From NCBI GenBank assembly GCA_900142905.1, contig FSRV01000002.1:3782001-3846000 (forward strand): a DNA stretch of 64,000 nt. The letters are read 5' to 3'. The stretch comes from Burkholderia sp. GAS332. Lineage in GTDB: Bacteria > Pseudomonadota > Gammaproteobacteria > Burkholderiales > Burkholderiaceae. This document shows, one piece after another, positions 25,340 through 34,416 of this stretch (the stretch's first letter is position 1; each line of letters begins with the position of its first letter). The position numbers and the translations under genes were made by a program. The notes below the pieces were generated by a model. The model was not told the origin of the DNA. It was given only the letters and a program-made list of their open reading frames with translations, and did not search any database.

Positions 25340-26071
25340 ATGGCGCTTTCGACAACGCCGTTAGCCGGCGCCGGCCGTAGCACCTTGCCGGTGATTGTGG
25401 TGACGGGGATGGCGTTTGAAGCGCGCATCGCGCGTGGCAAGGGTGTCGAGGTGGTTTATGCGGCGCGTGCTGATCTGCTGGAGCGGGCGTTGAGTGTGGC
25501 GGTTGCGCGCGGCTGTTCGGGGATCGTCAGTTTTGGGACGGCGGGTGGGTTGGCGCCGGACCTGGAGCCGGGCGCGTTGATCGTCGCGGAGGCCGTCGAG
25601 GGGCCGTTTGGGCGGCTCGAGACTGATCGGGCATGGGCTGACAGGCTCGCCGCCGCGCTGTCGACTGGGCCGCTGGCGGCGCGTCTGCAGCGGGGGCTGA
25701 TGGCGGCTGTGACCGCGCCTTTAGTGACTGCCGACGACAAGCGTGTGTTGCATCGCTCGACTGGGGCTTTGGCTGTTGATATGGAGTCGCATATTGCCGG
25801 TGCGACGGCCGCCGCGCATGGGCTGCCGTTTGCGGTGTGCCGAGCGATTGTCGATCCGGCCTGGCGGACGTTGCCTTCTGCTGCAACCGCTGGCTTGCGG
25901 GATGATGGCACGACGGCGTTAGGGCCGATTTTGCGGGAGCTGTTGCGGCAGCCGTCGCAGTTGGGCGCGCTGATTCAGGTCGCTGTCGATGCGCGGGCCG
26001 CGCGGACCTCGCTGGTGCAGGCGCGGCATGCGATGGGCGAGGCTGGGGTTTTGCGGGTGGCTGTTGCCTGA
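25340..26071 (+). CDS. hpnG: Hopanoid-associated nucleoside phosphorylase HpnG
   Basis: A 243-residue protein of the nucleoside phosphorylase/MTA-SAH nucleosidase fold. VSFGTAGGLAPDLEPGALIV and AVDMESHIAGATAAAHG are the nucleoside and ribose binding segments. HpnG removes adenine from adenosylhopane to give ribosylhopane, directly after HpnH. It is the last gene of the hpnD operon; codon use near its end is plain GGG/TTG rich compared with shc, giving a slightly less biased look. Downstream genes are convergent. Confidence 0.9.
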   Translation: MALSTTPLAGAGRSTLPVIVVTGMAFEARIARGKGVEVVYAARADLLERALSVAVARGCSGIVSFGTAGGLAPDLEPGALIVAEAVEGPFGRLETDRAWADRLAAALSTGPLAARLQRGLMAAVTAPLVTADDKRVLHRSTGALAVDMESHIAGATAAAHGLPFAVCRAIVDPAWRTLPSAATAGLRDDGTTALGPILRELLRQPSQLGALIQVAVDARAARTSLVQARHAMGEAGVLRVAVA

Positions 26072-26509
26072 CGGTGGCTTTTCGCTGCTCGTTGCTTGTG
26101 CGTTACTTGCCGCCGCCGGCGTTCTCCGCTCTTTGAGCTGGCTTCTTTGGCCTTTCCTTGATTTCTTAGTGGTCTATTAGCGTTGCCCCTGTGCGGGGCG
26201 GCACTTACTTTCTTTGCCGCCGCAAAGAAAGATAAGCAAAGAAAGCGGCTAGAAGCCCCTGCTAAGCGGGTCCCTCGCACAGTCGCGGTAGTGGTGCATC
26301 TGGAATCTGAGTTCTCGCACATTCGGCGTCAGTGACCAGGCCGTCATACCTCCGGCGGCGCTGCGCGCGCCGACGGGTACTTCATAAAACCGCTTGTTTT
26401 GTTCCGCGCTCGTCTCCGTAATTGGCGGGCGCGCGACTCATTTTGATCCCCACCGTTTGCCGGCCGCCCGGCACGCTTTGCGCGCGCCGGGGCGTCGGAC
26501 TCAAACCCC
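26072..26509. other. Convergent intergenic region with an extended palindromic repeat
   Basis: The 438 bp between hpnG and the convergent mlaA-like gene hold no gene. A 10-bp perfect stem CTTTCTTTGC (26208-26217) / GCAAAGAAAG (26222-26231) with loop CGCC lies in a longer motif GGCACTTACTTTC...GAAAGATAAGCAAAGAAAGCGGC. Similar extragenic elements recur in Burkholderia genomes (from memory). It may stop or stabilise transcripts, but lacks a terminal T run. Confidence 0.6.
26208..26231. repeat. Palindromic extragenic element
   Basis: Perfect 10-bp inverted repeat CTTTCTTTGC/GCAAAGAAAG around CGCC. A second, direct CAAAGAAAG follows at about 26237. No other copy was noticed in the window. Confidence 0.7.
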
Positions 26510-27502
26510 TTATTGGGGTGCCGGTACCGCGTCCTGCGGTTTCATGTCCGTCGGCGCGGTTTGCTGCTGCGGCGTCGGTGTCATTGCGCCCGACGCAGCC
26601 GCAGGCGCCGCGGCTGGGGCGCTCGGTGTCTCGCCCGGATCACTGTAGTTCGGGACGCCCGCCGGGGCGCCTGTGGCGCTCCCTGATGCGGCGTTCGGGG
26701 CTTCGGCTGCGTCGCCCGGGTCCGCGTAGTTCGGCAAGCCTGCCGCCGCGCCCGAAGCACCCTTGGCGGGTGCGGCGGCGCCGGAGTTGTCCTGGTCGTC
26801 GTAGTTCGGGAGCGGTGCGGCGTTTTCGCCCGTACCGCGCAGGCGCGCTTGACGCTGCTGCGTATAAGCGTCGCGAACGAATGAGTACTTGTCCAGTGCG
26901 GCCTGTTCCAGCAGGCTGGATGCACCCAGCAGGTCGGAGCGCACGCTCACGAACTGCAATACGTACAGCGGATTGCGCACCGCCGGCTCGATGTAGTTCA
27001 GCGGGTTGAACTTCACGTCCACGATGAGGCCCATGCTGTCACGCACCGTGCTCGGGCCGAATAGCGGCAGAACAAGGTACGGGCCCGACGGGACGCCCCA
27101 GTGGCCTAGCGTCAAGCCGAAGTCCTGATGGTGCTTCGGCAGGCCGGCCGGCGTCGCCCAGTCAAGCAGGCCGCCAAGTCCAAAGGTCGAGTTGAACGCG
27201 AAACGCACGAAGTCTTCCGTCGCGTCCGTGATCTTCAACTGCAACAGGTTGTTGGCGGCGTTGGTCAGGTCGCCCAGATTCGAGAAGAAGTTGCTCACCG
27301 CCGTGCGCAACGGCTGCGGTGTCACCTTCTGGTAACCCTTGGCGACCGGAACGGCGACGAAGCGGTCAATGCCGTCGTTGAACTTGAAAATCACCCGGTT
27401 CGCGGGCTCGAACGGGTCGCCCGGTTTGCGGTCGGGGCCGGTCGCGCAGCCAGAGATCAGCCCGGTGGCGGCCAACGCTAGCACGGTGGTTCGCATCTTC
27501 AT
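26510..27502 (-). CDS. mlaA: MlaA/VacJ-family outer-membrane lipoprotein
   Basis: From ATG 27502 the 330-residue protein begins with a lipoprotein signal with Cys19 (LISGCATGPD). The conserved core DPFEPANRVIFKFNDGID, then FGLGGLLDWATPAGL and FGLTLGHWGVPSGPYLVLP, matches MlaA. A tail of about 90 residues carries three PNYxD motifs (LPNYDDQD, LPNYADPG, VPNYSDPG) separated by Ala/Pro/Gly linker, absent from the Escherichia coli protein. MlaA removes misplaced phospholipids from the outer leaflet. It starts 2 bp after the hpnN stop, in the same direction, so a role in hopanoid or lipid traffic with HpnN and HpnM is likely. Confidence 0.88.
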   Translation of the reverse strand: MKMRTTVLALAATGLISGCATGPDRKPGDPFEPANRVIFKFNDGIDRFVAVPVAKGYQKVTPQPLRTAVSNFFSNLGDLTNAANNLLQLKITDATEDFVRFAFNSTFGLGGLLDWATPAGLPKHHQDFGLTLGHWGVPSGPYLVLPLFGPSTVRDSMGLIVDVKFNPLNYIEPAVRNPLYVLQFVSVRSDLLGASSLLEQAALDKYSFVRDAYTQQRQARLRGTGENAAPLPNYDDQDNSGAAAPAKGASGAAAGLPNYADPGDAAEAPNAASGSATGAPAGVPNYSDPGETPSAPAAAPAAASGAMTPTPQQQTAPTDMKPQDAVPAPQ

Positions 27503-27504
27503 AC

Positions 27505-30117
27505 TTATATTCCTTTGCGCTTCGCGCGACGTCGCGGTTTGCCCATCAGTACCGGTTGGAACACCACTGCGCCAATCAACGTGCAAAACAACGAGAGCGC
27601 CAGCAAACGTCCCATACTCGACGTCCCCGGATGGTGCGACAGCCAGAGGCTGCCGAACGCCGTCGCCGTGGTCGCCGCGCTGAACAACACGGCGTGCGTG
27701 AGGCTCGACTGCAAAAGACCCGTCTGCCCGTTACGCCACGCCATCACGAAGTAGATCTTGAATGCTACGCCGACGCCCAGCATCAGGGGCAACGCAATGA
27801 TGTTCGCGAAGTTCAGCGGCATGCCGAACACCACACATAACTCCAATGTCACGAGCGCCGACATCAGTAGCGGCACCAGGGTGCGCAGCATATCGCTGAC
27901 CCGCCGCAGCGCAATCCACAGCAGAACGGCAATCGACACCAATGCATAGCCAGCGGCCTGCAGGAACGCCTTGATGATCGTGTCGGCGGAATGGAGGATC
28001 GAAATCGGGCCGCCAATCGCGTCCGGTTCCGCCTTCTTCACCGCGTGCACAAAGGCGGCGAGCGTCGCGTCGTCGTTCGGATCGGTGCCGGGTTTTATCC
28101 GCGGCGCGATGTCGACGAGTGCGCGGCCGTCCTTCGACACCCAGCTCGTGGAGATCTCCTTGGGCAGGTTGTCGCGCGTAATCTCGGTCGGCTGCAGCAG
28201 ATCCGCCAGCTGCTTCAGCGCGATGCGCAGCGGCTCGGACAGCGCGGTTTCGGCGCGGTCGCGCGTGGCGGCGTCGGCGGCTGCCAGCTTTTGCAGCGTC
28301 GTGGACAGATGCTGGGCTTCGGCGGCGCCCGGGCCCGGGTGGTCCTCGGCGGCGAGCGAGAGCTGGTTCGACGCGCGCTTCAGCGCGGCGACGCGTACCG
28401 CGTCCGTGGCTTGCGGCGCGGGCTGTTGCTGCAGCGCGGGCAAGAGTTGCTGCGCGGCGCTGGCAATCAGCATCAGCTTCTGCTGCTGCTCGGTCGGAAT
28501 GAAGGTGTCCAGCGTGGTCACGCGGCCCACTTCCGGCAGCGCGCGCAGGCGCGCGGCCTTCTGGTCCGCATCGGCAAGCGTGGGCGCCAGCACATGCACA
28601 TTGTTGACCGCGGCTTCCGGCGAATCCTTCAGTGACAGCAGCGTCGCCATCGATTCCGTATGCGGGTCCTTCAGATGCAGCGGGTTGAAGTCGAAGCGCA
28701 AATGCGTAAGCAACGGCGAGGCGCCGATGACGACGATCAGCGTGCCGATCAGCACCGGCTTGCGGTGATGATCGAGGAAATCGTCGACGGGGGCGAGTTG
28801 CTTGAAGCCGGGCGAAACGGCTTCAACCGGCGGGTTGAACACCTTCAGCAGTGCCGGCAGCAGCGTCATGTTGGTGAAGTACGCGACGAACATGCCGACG
28901 CCGGCGATCTCGCCCAATTCCGACACGCCGCGATAGGCCGTCGGCAGGAACGAGAAGAAGCTCAGCGCGACCGCCACGGCAGCGAGCGTCAGCGGCACGC
29001 CGATGCTGTGTGCCGTATGCATGAGGGCGGCGGAAAGACGGTTGTCGCGATTACGCTCCTCGCGATATTTGACGCCGAACTGCACACCGAAATCGACCCC
29101 GAGCCCGACAAACAGCACCATGAAGGCGACCGAAATCATGTTGAGCGCGCCCACCAACATCAGGCCGAGCGCCGCGGTGATCGCGAGCCCGACGAACAGC
29201 GTGATGAACACGGCGACGATCATGCGGCCCGAACGCAGTGCCAGCCACAGAATGATCAGCACGACGATGAAGGTGCCGATGCCGTTGAGCACGGCGCCGT
29301 CCTTGACCGAGGCGAATTCTTCGTCCGCGAGAGGCTGTTCGCCCGTCAGACGGACCGTGGCGCCATAGCGCGCATCGAGGTGCAGCGAGGCCGCGATGTC
29401 GCGGATCGCTTTCGACGCGGTTGCGCCCGGCTCCAGCGCATCGTAGTCCACGACCGGCTGCACGGTGACGAAGGCGCGCGCCGGATCGGTGGCGGCGCTC
29501 TTGTCGACCAGCGCGCGCCACGAGAACGCCGCCGGCTGGCCGGCCAGCACGCGATCGAGTGTGGTGGCGCTTTGCGACAGCAAATGGCTCATGTCGCCCA
29601 GCTTCACCTGACCCAGTTGCAGCGGCAGCAACAGGCTGGTGGTGAGCGTGCCGGCGAGGCCGGTCAGGCTCGGATCGTGTGCGAGCGCATTGACGAGCGG
29701 GCGCGACTGGACGAGTTGCGAGGTGGTCGACAGGACCTCATCGGTTGACGGGAACAACAGGCCATTGTGTTCAAAGAACGGGCCGCCGGCGGGCTGCGAG
29801 ACCGTGGTGAACTCCTTCGGCTCGGCCTTCAGGGCGGCCGTCAGGGCATTGGCAGCCGCGTCGGCAAACTCCGGGGCGCGGGCTTCGACTACCACCAGCA
29901 CGGTGTCGCCGCGATCCGGGAAGGCCTTGTCCATGGCGTTTTCGAGCGACGACCATTGCTTGTCGGTCTCGATGAGACGGCTGATATCCGTATTGATCTT
30001 GAAGTTATGGGCGACGTAGATGCCGCTCAAAACGGCGAGCACGAGCGACAGGGCGATGATCCGTGACGGATGGCGCACCGAATAGGCGACGAGACGGACA
30101 ATAGATGACTTCAACAT
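27505..30117 (-). CDS. hpnN: Hopanoid RND-family transporter HpnN
   Basis: This has 870 residues from ATG 30117. Two copies of a membrane unit are visible, each with one leading segment ([20 protein letters not shown]) and about five clustered segments, with large periplasmic loops between. [20 protein letters not shown] marks the MMPL/RND core. HpnN moves hopanoids to the outer membrane in hopanoid-producing bacteria. It is transcribed away from hpnM and shares its direction with the MlaA-like gene. A TATACT-like -10 box on the minus strand is at 30173-30168. Confidence 0.92.
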   Translation of the reverse strand: MLKSSIVRLVAYSVRHPSRIIALSLVLAVLSGIYVAHNFKINTDISRLIETDKQWSSLENAMDKAFPDRGDTVLVVVEARAPEFADAAANALTAALKAEPKEFTTVSQPAGGPFFEHNGLLFPSTDEVLSTTSQLVQSRPLVNALAHDPSLTGLAGTLTTSLLLPLQLGQVKLGDMSHLLSQSATTLDRVLAGQPAAFSWRALVDKSAATDPARAFVTVQPVVDYDALEPGATASKAIRDIAASLHLDARYGATVRLTGEQPLADEEFASVKDGAVLNGIGTFIVVLIILWLALRSGRMIVAVFITLFVGLAITAALGLMLVGALNMISVAFMVLFVGLGVDFGVQFGVKYREERNRDNRLSAALMHTAHSIGVPLTLAAVAVALSFFSFLPTAYRGVSELGEIAGVGMFVAYFTNMTLLPALLKVFNPPVEAVSPGFKQLAPVDDFLDHHRKPVLIGTLIVVIGASPLLTHLRFDFNPLHLKDPHTESMATLLSLKDSPEAAVNNVHVLAPTLADADQKAARLRALPEVGRVTTLDTFIPTEQQQKLMLIASAAQQLLPALQQQPAPQATDAVRVAALKRASNQLSLAAEDHPGPGAAEAQHLSTTLQKLAAADAATRDRAETALSEPLRIALKQLADLLQPTEITRDNLPKEISTSWVSKDGRALVDIAPRIKPGTDPNDDATLAAFVHAVKKAEPDAIGGPISILHSADTIIKAFLQAAGYALVSIAVLLWIALRRVSDMLRTLVPLLMSALVTLELCVVFGMPLNFANIIALPLMLGVGVAFKIYFVMAWRNGQTGLLQSSLTHAVLFSAATTATAFGSLWLSHHPGTSSMGRLLALSLFCTLIGAVVFQPVLMGKPRRRAKRKGI

Positions 30118-30329
30118 GTAGGCGGAGAGGGCCTTATCGCAGACGGTGATTTTGACGAAAGTGCACAAGTATACAGAGCCGGAGCGGTTCGGCTCCACTT
30201 CGGTAGCAAGGCCGGCTCCCGGCGACGTGAGTGGGGTGGGAACGCAATATCGGTATACTGGGTCTATCCTGCTTTCGCTACAGGCTTTTGAGCCTGCCGG
30301 CGCTTACTTCTTGGGGTTTTGGCGAGCGT
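30118..30329. promoter_or_regulatory. Divergent hpnN/hpnM promoter region
   Basis: TATACT hexamers occur on the minus strand at 30173-30168 (towards hpnN) and on the plus strand at 30254-30259 (towards hpnM). Neither has a strong -35 hexamer, so the calls rest mainly on position. The 5' leaders would be about 45 and 65 nt. Confidence 0.4.
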
Positions 30330-30935
30330 ATGAAACGTTATCTGTCTGCTTTTCTGGCTGCGGCCGTGGTGTCCACTGCGGCATACGCGCAAAGCGCGCC
30401 TGATGCGGTGGTGAAGAGTGCCGTCGAAGGCACGGTCGCCGCAATGAAGGCCGATCCGCAGGCGCGCGGCGGCGACATGGGGAAGATCACCGATCTGGTT
30501 CAGACGCGATTTGTGCCGGCTACCGATTTTCAGCGGACCACGCGGATCGCCGTAGGGAAGGCATGGAGCACGGCGACGCCTGAGCAGCAGAAGCAACTTT
30601 ATGAGCAGTTTACGCTGCTGCTAGTGCGCACGTACGCTGCCTCGCTGTCACAGTTGCGGGATCAGGATGTGAAATTCAAATTTCTGCCGGCCAACGTGCC
30701 GGCCGGCGCCAAGGATGCGGTCGTGCAGTCGCACGTGATCAGCAATGGCGGCGACGATGCGATTGATTACCGGCTGACTAAAGATGCGTCGGGCTGGAGG
30801 ATTTACGACATCAACATGATGGGCGCCTGGCTGATTCAGGTTTATCAGACACAGTTTGCCGATCAGATTTCCAAAGGCGGCGTGGATGGGCTGATCAAGT
30901 TCCTGACTGCACATAACGCACGCAGCGCAGGCTGA
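30330..30935 (+). CDS. hpnM: HpnM, MlaC/Ttg2D-type periplasmic lipid carrier
   Basis: The 201-residue protein starts MKRYLSAFLAAAVVSTAAYA, a Sec signal, cleaved before QSAPDA. The mature chain (RFVPATDFQRTTRIAVGKAW, QFTLLLVRTYAASLSQL, INMMGAWLIQVYQTQFADQI) matches MlaC-like proteins. These shuttle phospholipids across the periplasm; HpnM is the copy linked to hopanoids. It is divergent from hpnN and ends at a strong terminator shared with convergent hpnH. Confidence 0.92.
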   Translation: MKRYLSAFLAAAVVSTAAYAQSAPDAVVKSAVEGTVAAMKADPQARGGDMGKITDLVQTRFVPATDFQRTTRIAVGKAWSTATPEQQKQLYEQFTLLLVRTYAASLSQLRDQDVKFKFLPANVPAGAKDAVVQSHVISNGGDDAIDYRLTKDASGWRIYDINMMGAWLIQVYQTQFADQISKGGVDGLIKFLTAHNARSAG

Positions 30936-30967
30936 AGTAGCGCCGAAGTAACACTCACGCAAAAAGA

Positions 30968-31004
30968 AAAAGCGCGGTGGCAATCAGGCCACCGCGCTTT
31001 TTTT
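30968..31004. terminator. Bidirectional terminator between hpnM and hpnH
   Basis: AAGCGCGGTGGC (about 30970-30981) pairs perfectly with GCCACCGCGCTT (about 30988-30999) around AATCAG. T7 follows on the plus strand and a run of A lies to the left, giving T on the minus strand. It serves the convergent hpnM and hpnH. Confidence 0.93.
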
Positions 31005-31073
31005 CTACTCATGCCCATCATGGGGCGGATAAAACGGCCCTAAGCCGCCCCTAAGCCGCCCCAGGCACAGCTC

Positions 31074-32234
31074 TTAGTGTGCGGAAGCGGAAGCCGCCGT
31101 CTGCACCTTCTTACCCTTTCCAGCACGGCCAATTTCTTCGAGCTTGATCTCGACGTGCCGCGAGAACACATACTCAGCCGGACGCTGCTTATCCAAAGAG
31201 ATATCTTTGGTGAAAGCACCGGTCGTCTTCGGGCCGCGCAGGCTAACCTTCAACGCCTTCAACGGGTGCGCCACCGTATCCATCACGGCCGTCGCTTCAA
31301 AACCGCAGTGCACCATGCAGTCCGCGCACTTCTCATAGTTACCCGTCCCGTACTTTTCCCACTCCGTGGTTTCCATCAATTCCTTGAAGGTCTTCACGTA
31401 GCCTTCGCCGACCAGGTAGCACGGCTTCTGCCAGCCGAACACCGTACGCGCCGGGTTGCCCCAAGGCGTGCACTCGTACGTCTGATTGCCGGCCAGGAAG
31501 TCGAGGAACATGCCCGACTGGCTGAACGACCAGTTCTTGCCGTTGTTGCCGCGCTTGAAAATCTCGCGGAACAGTTGCTTGGTCTTGTCGCGGTTCAGGA
31601 AGTGTTGCTGATCCGGCGCGCGTTCATACGCATAACCCGGCGAGACGGTGATGCCGTCCACGCCCATCGGGCCCAGCGTGTCGAAGAACGCAGCGACGCG
31701 TTCCGGCACGGCGTCGTTGAACAACGTGCAGTTGATGTTCACGCGGAAACCGCGGCGCTTCGCTTCCTTGATCGCGGCGACAGCCTTGTCGTACACGCCT
31801 TCCTGCGACACCGAGTGATCGTGCGCCTGCTGGTCGCCGTCCAGGTGAACCGACCAGACGAAGTACGGATTCGGCTCGTAGTCGTCCATCTTCTTTTCCA
31901 TCAGCAGCGCATTCGTGCACAGATACACGAACTTCTTGCGCGCGATGATGCCCTTCACGATCTGCGGCATTTCCTTGTGCAGGAGCGGCTCGCCGCCTGC
32001 AATCGACACGACCGGTGCGCCGCATTCGTCGACTGCGCCAAGGCATTCTTCGAGCGACAGACGCTGATTCAGGATGGGATCCGGATAGTCGATCTTGCCG
32101 CAGCCATTGCAGGCAAGATTGCAGCGGAACAGCGGCTCCAGCATCAAGGCGAGCGGGTAGCGTTTGTTGCCAGAGAGATGCTGACGCATGATGTATGCGC
32201 CAACCCGGACTTTCTGTAGCAGCGGAATAGACAA
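31074..32234 (-). CDS. hpnH: Adenosyl-hopene transferase HpnH (radical SAM)
   Basis: This 386-residue radical SAM enzyme has its cluster cysteines at 38, 42 and 45 in RCNLACNGC, the CxxxCxxC motif, and VSIAGGEPLLH is the SAM-binding GGE motif. Further cysteines near residues 265-310 (ECTPWGNP, KCADCMVHCG) resemble those of other family members. It joins the 5'-deoxyadenosyl group to hopene, making adenosylhopane, the root of C35 hopanoids. The start is TTG with a perfect AAGGAGGA seven bases upstream. It follows ispH by 10 bp. Confidence 0.95.
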   Translation of the reverse strand: MSIPLLQKVRVGAYIMRQHLSGNKRYPLALMLEPLFRCNLACNGCGKIDYPDPILNQRLSLEECLGAVDECGAPVVSIAGGEPLLHKEMPQIVKGIIARKKFVYLCTNALLMEKKMDDYEPNPYFVWSVHLDGDQQAHDHSVSQEGVYDKAVAAIKEAKRRGFRVNINCTLFNDAVPERVAAFFDTLGPMGVDGITVSPGYAYERAPDQQHFLNRDKTKQLFREIFKRGNNGKNWSFSQSGMFLDFLAGNQTYECTPWGNPARTVFGWQKPCYLVGEGYVKTFKELMETTEWEKYGTGNYEKCADCMVHCGFEATAVMDTVAHPLKALKVSLRGPKTTGAFTKDISLDKQRPAEYVFSRHVEIKLEEIGRAGKGKKVQTAASASAH

Positions 32235-32244
32235 GACGTCCTCC

Positions 32245-33189
32245 TTAAACTTCGCGTGCAGCGAGTGGTTGCATCAATTTCGATGGCAACTTGAATTCGA
32301 CTTTCTCTTCACGGCCCGCCATCGTCGTGACATCGACAGGCCCCAATGCGCGCAGCGCATCGATTACGTTTTTTACCATCTCTTCCGGTGCCGAAGCACC
32401 AGCCGTGATGCCGACAGTCTGCACGTTCGCAAACCACTCCGGCTTCACTTCCGAACCGTCGGCGACGAGATAACTCGCCACGCCGCTTTCGCTGCCGATC
32501 TCGCGCAGCCGGTTCGAGTTCGAACTGTTGGTTGCGCCTACCACCAGCAGCACGTCGATTTCTTTGCTCAGTTCACGCACCGCCGCCTGGCGGTTTTGCG
32601 TGGCGTAGCAGATGTCGCGCGTGTCAGGCCCGACGATGTCGGTGAAACGGCGCAGCAAGGCGTCGATAATGCCACGCGTGTCGTCGACCGACAGCGTGGT
32701 CTGCGTGACGTACGCGAGCGGCGTATCGAGCGGCAGGTCCAGATGCGCGACTTCGGCCTCGCTCTGCACCAGCAGCACCTTGCCGGGAATCTGGCCGATC
32801 GTGCCTTCCACTTCCGGATGGCCCGCGTGGCCGATCAGGATCAGGGTACGGCCCGCAGCCACATATTGACGCCCTTGCACGTGAACCTTGGTCACGAGCG
32901 GGCAGGTCGCGTCGAGCACGTCGAGGCCGCGCTGTTCCGCGTCGCGCTCGACGGTTTGCGCGACACCATGTGCGCTGAAAATCGCGACGGCGCCTTGCGG
33001 CACCTCATCGAGTTCTTCGACAAAGCGCGCGCCTTTCTGGCGCAAGTTGTCCACCACGTGGCGATTGTGAACAATCTCGTGGCGAACATACACGGGCGCG
33101 CCATGTTGTTGTAGCGCACGATCGACGATCTCAATTGCACGTACAACACCCGCACAAAAGCCGCGGGGTTGAGCAAGGATGACTCGCAT
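32245..33189 (-). CDS. ispH: 4-hydroxy-3-methylbut-2-enyl diphosphate reductase
   Basis: The 314-residue protein has the three iron-sulfur cysteines in GFCAG (Cys12), DATCPLV and ICYATQNRQ, plus [14 protein letters not shown] and TNSSNSNRL. This is the last enzyme of the MEP pathway, yielding IPP and DMAPP. Burkholderia normally codes an ispH on chromosome 1, so this copy beside hpnH is probably a second one supporting hopanoid precursor supply. It leads the ispH-hpnH pair and is divergent from hpnC. Start from ATG 33189 gives the standard [14 protein letters not shown]. Confidence 0.96.
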   Translation of the reverse strand: MRVILAQPRGFCAGVVRAIEIVDRALQQHGAPVYVRHEIVHNRHVVDNLRQKGARFVEELDEVPQGAVAIFSAHGVAQTVERDAEQRGLDVLDATCPLVTKVHVQGRQYVAAGRTLILIGHAGHPEVEGTIGQIPGKVLLVQSEAEVAHLDLPLDTPLAYVTQTTLSVDDTRGIIDALLRRFTDIVGPDTRDICYATQNRQAAVRELSKEIDVLLVVGATNSSNSNRLREIGSESGVASYLVADGSEVKPEWFANVQTVGITAGASAPEEMVKNVIDALRALGPVDVTTMAGREEKVEFKLPSKLMQPLAAREV

Positions 33190-33549
33190 AAATTGGCGAA
33201 CTCCGACTGACGCGGGTTTCGAAGAAGTCGGTAAAAATGACTTTATCGCCGCGACCATCTATTTAGTTGACGTCTTGAGCCCCGGCGAGGAGCCGGTACA
33301 GCAAAACCAAACGCGCATTCTAACGCTATCAGGCCGGCTTTGCTCTGGCCGCCCGCCAAGGTGTTGGGCCGCTGCCGCGCCGCGGGCTCGCTGCCCGGCG
33401 CCGCCCCATGGTGCAGGCGGCAATGCGCGGGTGGCAATCCGCAGGTGGCAATGATTACGCACTGCACCGGTTTGGCGGAACCCTTAAACTACGTGGTCCT
33501 GCGGCGCACGTTTGCGGCCGCATTACAAAAAGGTTTCGAGGCTCGCTGG
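33190..33549. other. Divergent region between ispH and hpnC
   Basis: 360 bp without a separate gene. The hpnC frame stays open to 33340, with a possible alternative ATG at 33451, but those residues have no family resemblance. Promoters for ispH and hpnC must lie here. Confidence 0.5.
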
Positions 33550-34416
33550 ATGGACGTCGATCTATACGAAAATTTTCCGGTCGCGAGCGTGCTGCTGCCA
33601 AAGGCGCTGCGCGCGCCTATCGGCATTATCTATCAGGTTGTCCGCACCGCCGCCGACATTGCCGATGAAGGCGACTGGAGCCCGGCCGAGCGGCATGCCC
33701 GCCTTGCCGACTTCCGCGCCGGCCTCGACGCGGTAGCGCAGCGCCGCGCGGCCCCCGTGCACCCGCTCCTGTTCGGCCAGCTCGCCGGCGTGGTCGCCAA
33801 GTATAAACTGCCGCTCGCGCCGTTCTACGACCTGCTGCACGCGTGCGGTCAGGACATCGACACCAATCGTTATGCGGACCGCGCCGCGTTGCTCGACTAC
33901 TGCCGCCACTCGGCCGGCCCGGTCGGGGTTCTGATGCTGCATCTGGTGGGCGCCGCCACGCCAGAGAATCTCGCCGATGCCGATGCGATCTGTACGGCCT
34001 CGCAACTGATCAGTTTCTGGCAGGACGTCGCCGCCGACTGGAAAAAAGACCGTCTTTATCTACCGCTCGCGGATCTGCAGCGCTTCAACGTGACCGAGGC
34101 GCACATCGCCAAGGGCGTCGTCGACGATGCCTGGGCGAAGCTGATGGCCTACGAAATTTCGTTCGTCCGGACCACGCTGGTGCGCGGTGCGCCGCTCGCG
34201 TTGCGTATCCCCGGGCGGCTGGGTATCGAGCTGTGCGGCGCCATCCACGGCGGCCTGCGCATCCTCGAGCGGATCGAAAAGGCCCGCTACGACGTGTTTC
34301 GCGAGCGGCCCGTGCTCAGCACTTTTGACTGGTGCGTCGTCGCGGTACGCACTGTGGTGATGCGCCTGTCGCGGCGCGTCGGCGTGCAAGCCGGTTCACT
34401 TGAGGGTAATGCTTAA
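33550..34416 (+). CDS. hpnC: Hydroxysqualene synthase HpnC
   Basis: From ATG 33550 it has 288 residues, fitting the family and starting just before the DLYENFPVASVLLP motif. This squalene/phytoene synthase relative turns presqualene diphosphate into hydroxysqualene. The second Asp-rich motif is normal (SFWQDVAADWKKDRLYLP). The first reads RTAADIADEGD, with alanine 35 where RTADDIADE has the first Asp. HpnD in this window keeps that Asp. GAGG lies about eight bases upstream. The TAA overlaps the hpnB start in TAATG. Confidence 0.92.
   Translation: MDVDLYENFPVASVLLPKALRAPIGIIYQVVRTAADIADEGDWSPAERHARLADFRAGLDAVAQRRAAPVHPLLFGQLAGVVAKYKLPLAPFYDLLHACGQDIDTNRYADRAALLDYCRHSAGPVGVLMLHLVGAATPENLADADAICTASQLISFWQDVAADWKKDRLYLPLADLQRFNVTEAHIAKGVVDDAWAKLMAYEISFVRTTLVRGAPLALRIPGRLGIELCGAIHGGLRILERIEKARYDVFRERPVLSTFDWCVVAVRTVVMRLSRRVGVQAGSLEGNA

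Noticed and set aside
28660..29748. Long plus-strand frames antisense to hpnN
   Set aside because: Composition follows the complement of the transporter's coding strand, and no motif was recognised.
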